This document shows positions 13,633 through 17,680 of a DNA stretch of 17,680 nucleotides, one piece after another. The stretch is taken from positions 1 to 17,680 of the forward strand of contig JAHFNN010000010.1 in the NCBI GenBank assembly GCA_023267315.1, given 5' to 3'. Made by a program: the position numbers and the translations under genes. A model generated the notes under the pieces. That model ran no database searches. It was not told the DNA's origin and saw only the letters and a list, made by a program, of their open reading frames with translations. Positions within the stretch are counted from its first letter, which is position 1; each line of letters opens with the position of its first letter. This stretch comes from Candidatus Nomurabacteria bacterium (lineage in GTDB: Bacteria; Patescibacteriota; Minisyncoccia; Phycocordibacterales; UBA9973).

Positions 13633-13641
13633 TGCTAAAAT
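13633..13641 (+). promoter_or_regulatory. Extended -10 of smpB (leaderless)
   Basis: TGcTAAAAT, with hexamer 13636-13641, ends 6 nt before the ATG at 13648. Confidence 0.55.
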
Positions 13642-13647
13642 GCGAGG

Positions 13648-14088
13648 ATGGCACAGTATAGTGACAACCGGAAAGCATATTTTGAGTATGAACCGCTCGA
13701 AAAATACGAGGCGGGTATTGAGCTTTTGGGTCATGAAGTAAAGGCGGTACGTTCTGGCCGAGCATCACTCCCCGGATCACATGTAATCGTCCGCGGCGGC
13801 GAAGCATACGTCATAAATATGGACATTCCTCCCTACCAGCCAAAGAATACGTCCCCAGACTATGACGCGAAACGAACCCGACGATTACTCCTCACCAAAA
13901 AAGAAATTGGGGATCTGTCAAAAAAGGGCGAAATGAAAGGTTTGACGATCATACCCGTCTCACTATATAGTAAGGGACGCAAGATTAAGATGGAGATTGC
14001 GGTAATGCGTGGAAAGAAGATTCACGACAAGCGTGAGACTATCAAGAAACGCGACACCGATCGTGAGCTCCGTCGAGAGATGAAGTAA
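13648..14088 (+). CDS. smpB: SsrA-binding protein SmpB, 146 aa
   Basis: SmpB binds the tRNA-like domain of tmRNA and delivers it to stalled ribosomes for trans-translation. Conserved blocks are visible: the start AYFEYEPLEKYEAGI, then LLGHEVKAVRSGRASLPGSHV, NMDIPPY, R-T-R-R-L-L-L, IIPVSLYSKGRKIKMEIAV and the basic tail HDKRETIKKRDTDRELRREMK, which enters the decoding centre. The length is near normal. The tmRNA gene begins 20 nt after the stop, so smpB and ssrA are probably co-transcribed. Confidence 0.98.
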   Translation: MAQYSDNRKAYFEYEPLEKYEAGIELLGHEVKAVRSGRASLPGSHVIVRGGEAYVINMDIPPYQPKNTSPDYDAKRTRRLLLTKKEIGDLSKKGEMKGLTIIPVSLYSKGRKIKMEIAVMRGKKIHDKRETIKKRDTDRELRREMK

Positions 14089-14108
14089 CTTGCACGTTGA
14101 AAATTTAT

Positions 14109-14507
14109 GGGACTGAAAGGCATAGACAAGAGACCTTTTTGCTTCCGTTCATGTCGAGCTTGATAACTCGTAAAACTTTCTAACACGACTAACTGCAAAC
14201 AAAGTCGCAAAGGCAGTGCTTTCTCCTTTTCAGGAGTTTGCATTCGCTCCAGCATTCGCCTAACGGCCGATCTGGTGTCCTTCAGTTTGGTGCTCAAGCA
14301 AACTCATAGGGCATAATATTCTTGAACTAGCATACAGAATCGTCTCACCTGTATCGCGAACCAATGAGACTCGGCATCATATTATTTTGTTTGTTTAGAG
14401 ATATGATGTTTAAACGTCTCGGTTTGCACCAAGACCTTAAATAAACTACACATGTAGTAACGTACGCGAAACCCTTTTGCACGGGAGTTCAATTCTCCCC
14501 GGTTCCA
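14109..14507 (+). ncRNA. ssrA: tmRNA (SsrA)
   Basis: tmRNA acts first as an alanyl-tRNA and then as a message that tags stalled proteins for degradation. The 5' end GGGACTG (14109-14115) pairs with CGGTTCC (14500-14506), followed by discriminator A. The 5' block GGGACTGAAAGGCATAGACA fits the family. The 3' part has the conserved CATGTAGTA and a T-arm GGGAG TTCAATT CTCCC (14483-14499). The resume codon is probably GCA at 14207, preceded by AGTC as in E. coli. CCA is not encoded (CTG follows A). It lies directly after smpB. The exact 5' and 3' ends are inferred from the acceptor pairing. Confidence 0.93.
14207..14263 (+). other. tmRNA tag-peptide reading frame (AKAVLSPFQEFAFAPAFA)
   Basis: The frame runs from GCA at 14207 through 18 codons to TAA at 14261-14263. 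The last residues are FAFAPAFA rather than the common LAA ending. An alternative resume GCA four codons upstream, at 14195, is in frame and would add ANKV. AGTC before 14207 and the following GCAAA make 14207 the better choice. Confidence 0.7.
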
Positions 14508-14522
14508 CTGGTAAAAACATTT

Positions 14523-14550
14523 AGCGCCCTCTGGGCGCTTTTTGTTTTTT
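14523..14550 (+). terminator. tmRNA terminator
   Basis: AGCGCCC (14523-14529), loop TCT, GGGCGCT (14533-14539), then a T-rich run to 14550. Confidence 0.92.
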
Positions 14551-14870
14551 CAGTGGAACCGAGCGAAACACCTGCGTGTTTCGCGTGGGAGAATTGAACA
14601 GCGGAACCTTATTTTTTCAGTAGAAAAAATGGTGAGCTGGTGCCCAGACAAAACTTTTTGACGAAAAAGTTTTAGTCGCGGGCTATTCTCCCCGATTTTG
14701 CTTGCGTAGAGAGTCGAAAGGCGGAGCGTTATTTTGCGAGCACGCAAAATCGCGAGCCGGGCGATGAGTACATCGTGCCGGGAGGCTTCGGGAAATTCAC
14801 GACCCAGTAGGTCAATGTAGTCATTGAGCGACGGCGAGGAATTATCTGTGACCGATTCTCCCCAGTATCC
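14551..14870. repeat. Mosaic of short hairpins and tmRNA-tail fragments (gene-free)
   Basis: No gene is credible here. CAGTGGAACC (14551-14560) and GGGAGAATTGAAC (14587-14599) are exact inverse copies of the tmRNA 3' end (14501-14510 and 14487-14499). ATTCTCCCC recurs in direct orientation at 14685 and 14855. Between them lie perfect hairpins: 14563-14584 (9 bp, loop CTGC), 14611-14630 (8 bp, loop AGTA), 14637-14647 (4 bp), 14650-14673 (10 bp, loop GACG), 14731-14750 (8 bp, loop AGCA), 14762-14775 (5 bp, loop AGTA), 14801-14813 (4 bp) and 14813-14826 (5 bp, loop TAGT). Confidence 0.8.
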
Positions 14871-14877
14871 CCCTCTA

Positions 14878-14905
14878 TTGATTTCCCATCTTTTAGGTAT
14901 ATAAT
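14878..14905 (+). promoter_or_regulatory. Promoter of the 145-aa gene
   Basis: TTGATT (14878-14883), a 16-nt spacer, then TATAAT (14900-14905). The transcript would have a leader of about 60 nt with two small stem-loops (AAGCT/AGCTT and TTTGT/ACAAA) and no Shine-Dalgarno before the ATG at 14971. Confidence 0.65.
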
Positions 14906-14970
14906 CGGCGATGAAGCTAGAGTAGCAGCTTGAAAATCAAATTTGTTAAACAAAAAAATTAATTACCGCC

Positions 14971-15408
14971 ATGAGTAACTCTGAGAATGAAAAAGAGGGA
15001 TTAACAGCCTTCCTCGAAAACAAAGGCTTTGGGACCATTCAGGAATGGTTGGATGCGATCAGAAAAAATTCAGCTGGTCCAACCAAACACGACCCCCAGG
15101 AAATTAAGCGCAGGATTTCACAAATCACTGTCCAAACCCCACCGCACATAATTGCGGAAACGTATCAAATGATCAAAGACCAACTCCCGCTTGAATCATT
15201 GAGACCCCAAGACAAGTATTTGTATCAGCACCAACTCACCTCGTTTAAACATTGCATGGATCATGCATTTACCTTATTTATACCGGGGCGTGCTAAATTT
15301 TTTGGCTCCATTATAGGTATCCGTGACGGGCGCCTCCAGCATGTTTCTGAAATTAGAGAAGGTTCAGAAAACAAGAAAATAACACACACCTTAGAACCAA
15401 CAGCGTAA
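14971..15408 (+). CDS. Hypothetical protein, 145 aa
   Basis: This is a soluble protein without signal peptide or TM segment. The N-terminal part (about 1-75) is helical and charged, including KGFGTIQEWLDAIRKN and IKRRISQI. The C-terminal part looks more beta-rich (FTLFIPGRAKFFGSIIGIRDGRLQHVSEI). I do not recognise a family or an active-site motif. It has its own promoter and a strong terminator at 15438, so it is a single-gene unit between the tmRNA mosaic and the cold-shock-like gene. Confidence 0.75.
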   Translation: MSNSENEKEGLTAFLENKGFGTIQEWLDAIRKNSAGPTKHDPQEIKRRISQITVQTPPHIIAETYQMIKDQLPLESLRPQDKYLYQHQLTSFKHCMDHAFTLFIPGRAKFFGSIIGIRDGRLQHVSEIREGSENKKITHTLEPTA

Positions 15409-15437
15409 TTATTAATTTTCAGCTCTTTTTTCTATCC

Positions 15438-15475
15438 CAGGGGATTTTGCGTATACACGCGAAATCCCCTGTTTT
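15438..15475 (+). terminator. Terminator of the 145-aa gene
   Basis: CAGGGGATTT (15438-15447) pairs with AAATCCCCTG (15462-15471), with an inner GCGT/ACGC stem, followed by TTTT. The next promoter begins 2 nt later. Confidence 0.88.
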
Positions 15476-15476
15476 G

Positions 15477-15505
15477 TTGACTGACAATCTTAAACGCACT
15501 ACAAT
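15477..15505 (+). promoter_or_regulatory. Near-consensus promoter of the cold-shock-like gene
   Basis: TTGACT (15477-15482), an exact 17-nt spacer, then TACAAT (15500-15505). Transcription would start near 15512, a few bases before the small ORF at 15516 and about 90 nt before the main gene. Confidence 0.8.
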
Positions 15506-15515
15506 CTAGGCAACG

Positions 15516-15587
15516 ATGCTCTTCGTCAAAAAAATATCGACAGAGCAACAACTATCTATTGTGTCACGCGAGATCACTCTCGCATAA
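15516..15587 (+). CDS. Putative 23-aa upstream ORF (leader peptide)
   Basis: ATG at 15516 opens 23 sense codons ending in TAA at 15585-15587, 11 nt before the ATG of the main gene. It would be the first ORF on an almost leaderless transcript. The peptide (MLFVKKISTEQQ...) shows no run of one amino acid. GCGAG (15568-15572) and CTCGC (15579-15583) form a hairpin over its last codons, and TGCTCT/AGAGCA form another at its start. It could couple or control translation of the downstream gene, or be a chance ORF in a structured leader. Confidence 0.35.
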   Translation: MLFVKKISTEQQLSIVSREITLA

Positions 15588-15598
15588 ATCTTACGAGT

Positions 15599-16480
15599 AT
15601 GAAGCAGATAAAAAAAGTCCCAGACGAACAGGACATTTTGGAAGTTATTACAGACGGTGTCTGTGTAAGAGTTTTTAATGGTGAAGATGAAAGCTTAAAC
15701 AAAAAACCACTTCTGTATGACAAATACAATGGATTACTCACTTCGTTTTCTCCTAATGCTATCGGTGGCCTCTATATCCAAACTGAGATACTGGATAAAG
15801 TGCCTATCTTTGGCTTCACCAACACCAACAAAGAAATAAAAATAATGAAAAATTATGGCAATCCGGATAATCCATTCTCATCAAATCTTACTAAGATGTA
15901 CCGAAAATACATTCCACTTCACGAAGATAGAAAGGTGGATAAAGTGTATGTAGTAAATCACCATCAAAATGATATGCGGTTAATTCGGATCAATCACAAA
16001 GGTAAACTTACGATTTGGCAACTCACGATTATGAATCAGGATAAAAACTATTTCCTGACTATTGAAACACAGTACAAAGCATTGTGTTATAAGAGTGACG
16101 AATCAATCGTATGCCCATTTTTCAGTCGCAATGAATCAATGACCGAATTCATTCAACAAGTAGTACGTGCAACGGGACCAACCACTGACTTCAAACAACT
16201 TCCGAAAAACATGGAGGAATTGGCGGTAATCGAAAGATCACCAAAAAGTTACTCAGAAAAAATCGGAGAAGTTCTATTTTACAACAAAGGGGAAAATTTT
16301 GGACTTATCGATACGGGGACCAATCACGCACTCGTTCGCTCAAATCAAGTAAAACGCGAACCAATGCGCTATCTCTTAAAAGGTGAACTGGTGCAATACC
16401 GTGAACTCGTAGTACCGACAGAAAGTCCATTTAGAACGATCCCGTTTGAAGCTGTAGGAGTACAGCCAATAGCAGCTTAA
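15599..16480 (+). CDS. Protein with C-terminal cold-shock-like (OB-fold) domain, 293 aa
   Basis: The N-terminal 220 residues are not recognised; they are mixed alpha/beta with several beta-strand-like stretches (VDKVYVVNHHQNDMRLIRI and GKLTIWQLTIM) and no TM segment. The last 70 residues (about 222-291) resemble a cold-shock domain: GEVLFYNKGENFGLI aligns with the G-x-V-K-W-F-N...KGFGFI pattern (RNP1-like NFGLI), HALVR takes the place of VFVH, and L-x-x-G-E-L-V-Q-Y takes the place of L-x-E-G-Q-x-V-x-F. Such OB folds bind single-stranded RNA or DNA. The long structured leader and uORF before the gene would suit RNA-level autoregulation, as in many cold-shock genes; this is inference. No Shine-Dalgarno is visible. 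Confidence 0.7.
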   Translation: MKQIKKVPDEQDILEVITDGVCVRVFNGEDESLNKKPLLYDKYNGLLTSFSPNAIGGLYIQTEILDKVPIFGFTNTNKEIKIMKNYGNPDNPFSSNLTKMYRKYIPLHEDRKVDKVYVVNHHQNDMRLIRINHKGKLTIWQLTIMNQDKNYFLTIETQYKALCYKSDESIVCPFFSRNESMTEFIQQVVRATGPTTDFKQLPKNMEELAVIERSPKSYSEKIGEVLFYNKGENFGLIDTGTNHALVRSNQVKREPMRYLLKGELVQYRELVVPTESPFRTIPFEAVGVQPIAA

Positions 16481-16514
16481 CTCTGTCATATTTTAATTTG
16501 GTTTGATTTGGTTT

Positions 16515-16556
16515 AACGGCATAACTTTATTTGCAGAAGTTATGCCGTTTTTTTTA
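16515..16556 (+). terminator. Terminator of the cold-shock-like gene
   Basis: AACGGCATAACTT (16515-16527) and AAGTTATGCCGTT (16537-16549) form a perfect 13-bp stem followed by a T-run. Confidence 0.95.
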
Positions 16557-16572
16557 TTCACTGTTTCTGGTC

Positions 16573-16600
16573 TTGCTTTTCCCTGCACGAGTTCTACACT
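16573..16600 (+). promoter_or_regulatory. Candidate promoter of the UbiA-like gene
   Basis: TTGCTT (16573-16578), a 16-nt spacer, then TACACT (16595-16600). This would give a leader of about 20 nt before the ATG at 16628. Confidence 0.4.
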
Positions 16601-16627
16601 ATAGGTAAATCAACTAAACTCTTGCTC

Positions 16628-17485
16628 ATGAAAAATGTGCTATCAATAAGCAACCTGCTTGCTTCAGTTCAATCTTTCATTGCATTAATCCGTACATTTG
16701 GAATTAAGTGTTGGAATGGGATATTACCCACCCGACCACTTGCAACAATTCCGATTGCGATCATGACTGTTGCTGCATTCCGACTTACCCACCATCAGAT
16801 CAGTCTATCGATGGTCCCAATCGTCAGTGATGTATTCTGTCTCACATGCCTAGGGCTTTCGTATCATGATTGGAGAAACCGCCTGACAAATAAAAAAAGA
16901 GTTTCTGCTAAGAAACTCCAAAGAAGGCTATCGCTCTGGGCACTTAAGGTCGTAGTATCAACAATCTGGGTAGCGTACATCGATCCCAAAATTGCACTGG
17001 TTATGATGGGAGGTATCGTGCTTGCGTTCCTGTATGGATATTTTCACCATATTGCACTCATGCCGATACTTATCGCATCAGCCGCCTGTGCACTCGCCGC
17101 ATTGATTCCCCTGCTTGAAGTTCCCATGTCATTATGGAGAAACTCCAGCAACATCACACTTGCAATCGGAGCAGCTTTACTCGCATTCGCATCTGGATTA
17201 CTAGCAGATAGTCAGGAATTATTCCATTTTAGAAAAAGAACGTTCAGTCAGAATTTTGGCGTAAAAGCAATCGAAATTCTTGCCGGGATATCAATTTTCA
17301 CAAGTGCGGTAATTCTCTTCTCTATTGAACCAGATACTTCAAATCTACTCTATATCCTGGGAATCGTAGCGATGCTCTTTAGCGGAATTCGCTATGTCGT
17401 ACAACGGACCACTGATTTAGAGACAGAATTTAAACTTATGTTTGAGGGAGGTATTGGGCTCGTCCTTATAGGACTTTGTGGGTAG
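16628..17485 (+). CDS. UbiA-like prenyltransferase-family membrane protein, 285 aa
   Basis: The protein has about eight hydrophobic segments and the layout of UbiA prenyltransferases, which transfer isoprenoid chains in the membrane. The N-terminal RPLATIPIAIMTVAAF resembles the family's opening R-P segment. YHDWRNRLTNKKR (79-91) sits where the first Asp-rich motif (NDxxDxxxD) should be, and LLADSQELFHFRKRTFSQNFG (191-211) where the second should be. Only some Asp residues remain (D81, D194), with His, Asn and Glu at other expected positions. It may therefore be a divergent enzyme, one with a different substrate, or an inactive paralogue. I chose ATG 16628 over the in-frame TTG at 16622. Confidence 0.6.
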   Translation: MKNVLSISNLLASVQSFIALIRTFGIKCWNGILPTRPLATIPIAIMTVAAFRLTHHQISLSMVPIVSDVFCLTCLGLSYHDWRNRLTNKKRVSAKKLQRRLSLWALKVVVSTIWVAYIDPKIALVMMGGIVLAFLYGYFHHIALMPILIASAACALAALIPLLEVPMSLWRNSSNITLAIGAALLAFASGLLADSQELFHFRKRTFSQNFGVKAIEILAGISIFTSAVILFSIEPDTSNLLYILGIVAMLFSGIRYVVQRTTDLETEFKLMFEGGIGLVLIGLCG

Positions 17486-17496
17486 CTTATGATTTA

Positions 17497-17536
17497 AACC
17501 TGTTGAACCTTTTTGCAGAGGTTCAACAGGTTTTCT
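17497..17536 (+). terminator. Terminator of the UbiA-like gene
   Basis: AACCTGTTGAACC (17497-17509) and GGTTCAACAGGTT (17520-17532) form a perfect 13-bp stem followed by TTTTC. Confidence 0.93.
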
Positions 17537-17563
17537 ATTGCCCTTATTTTAACGAAGCAGGGC

Positions 17564-17592
17564 TTGCTAAAACCCGAGAAATACGCTAGAAT
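17564..17592 (+). promoter_or_regulatory. Promoter of infC
   Basis: TTGCTA (17564-17569), a 17-nt spacer, then TAGAAT (17587-17592). The start would be near 17599, leaving a leader of about 30 nt that is T-rich and has no Shine-Dalgarno. Confidence 0.7.
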
Positions 17593-17629
17593 GTGCGCAC
17601 GGTACTTTTATCTATTTTTTACCTATACA

Positions 17630-17680
17630 TTGCGAGAAAGAATCAATAATCAAATACGGGCAACAGAACTTCGGGTCATC
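17630..17680 (+). CDS. infC: Translation initiation factor IF-3, first 17 codons (3' end outside window)
   Basis: From TTG at 17630 the frame reads M-R-E-R-I-N-N-Q-I-R-A-T-E-L-R-V-I to the end of the window. This fits the conserved start of IF-3 (R-I-N-x-x-I-R-A-x-E-V/L-R-L/V-I). IF-3 binds the 30S subunit and checks the start codon and initiator tRNA. No in-frame ATG occurs between the promoter and this motif, so the start is probably TTG. Rare start codons in infC are known from E. coli (AUU), where they allow IF-3 to limit its own synthesis. Only the first residues are visible. Confidence 0.8.
   Translation, partial: MRERINNQIRATELRVI

Noticed and set aside
13586..13807. Minus-strand 73-codon ORF between ftsH and smpB
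   Set aside because: It overlaps the first third of smpB antisense and the divergent promoters.
14551..14870. CRISPR array or integron attC array
   Set aside because: The repeats are not identical direct repeats with unique spacers, and no cas or integrase gene is near. The units are different hairpins mixed with tmRNA fragments.
16622..16627. TTG start for the UbiA-like gene
   Set aside because: ATG two codons later is the better start; nothing in the upstream sequence favours the TTG.
17629..17631. ATT as the infC start, as in E. coli
   Set aside because: It is out of frame with the IF-3 motif; the in-frame candidate is TTG at 17630.
1..17680. Recoding of TGA as glycine (as in Gracilibacteria/SR1)
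   Set aside because: All recognised proteins are complete under the standard reading and contain no in-frame TGA, so there is no positive evidence for recoding.

Overview
The window looks like a piece of a Patescibacteria (CPR) chromosome, most likely Parcubacteria/Paceibacteria. This is inferred from gene style, not a marker phylogeny. Genes are compact and almost none has a visible Shine-Dalgarno. At least six start codons sit exactly 6 nt after a -10 hexamer, which suggests leaderless mRNAs. Many proteins are small, N-terminally anchored and of unknown family. Core genes (recG, ftsH, smpB, ssrA, the start of infC) are interspersed with hypotheticals. All 18 protein-gene stop codons I could read are TAA (14) or TAG (4); none is TGA.

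Layout. (1) 1-2321 is AT-rich and mostly hypothetical: the C-terminal tail of a membrane protein, a structured leader before a 42-aa protein, an anchored Cys-containing protein, a 3-TM protein and a 217-aa unknown. (2) 2356-2696 carries two tRNA-Ser genes on the minus strand, with anticodons ACT and GCT, separated by hairpins and a copied tRNA end. (3) 2811-5084 holds a DedA/VTT-like membrane protein, a soluble histidine kinase, a single-domain response regulator and an anchored cupredoxin-like protein. (4) 5158-8869 holds recG and a secreted peptidoglycan-binding/GH18 glycosidase. (5) 8925-11340 (minus) is a two-gene unit: an HD-domain protein and a 154-aa unknown. (6) 11388-11528 is a tRNA-Ile(TAT) inside a large imperfect palindrome, followed by a copied tRNA 5' half. 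(7) 11662-14507 holds ftsH (minus) divergent from smpB and ssrA (tmRNA). SmpB and tmRNA act together in ribosome rescue, and FtsH is a known protease for ssrA-tagged proteins in other bacteria. (8) 14551-14870 is a gene-free mosaic of short hairpins and fragments of the tmRNA tail. (9) 14971-17485 holds a 145-aa unknown, a protein with a C-terminal cold-shock-like domain behind a structured leader with a small uORF, and a UbiA-like membrane protein. (10) The window ends in the first 17 codons of infC, apparently with a TTG start.

The most unusual signal is at the stable-RNA loci. All three (tRNA-Ser pair, tRNA-Ile, tmRNA) are flanked by short perfect hairpins mixed with partial copies of the adjacent tRNA or tRNA-like end. 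One hairpin occurs at two of the loci in opposite orientation. This may be an undescribed class of tRNA-end-associated palindromic element.
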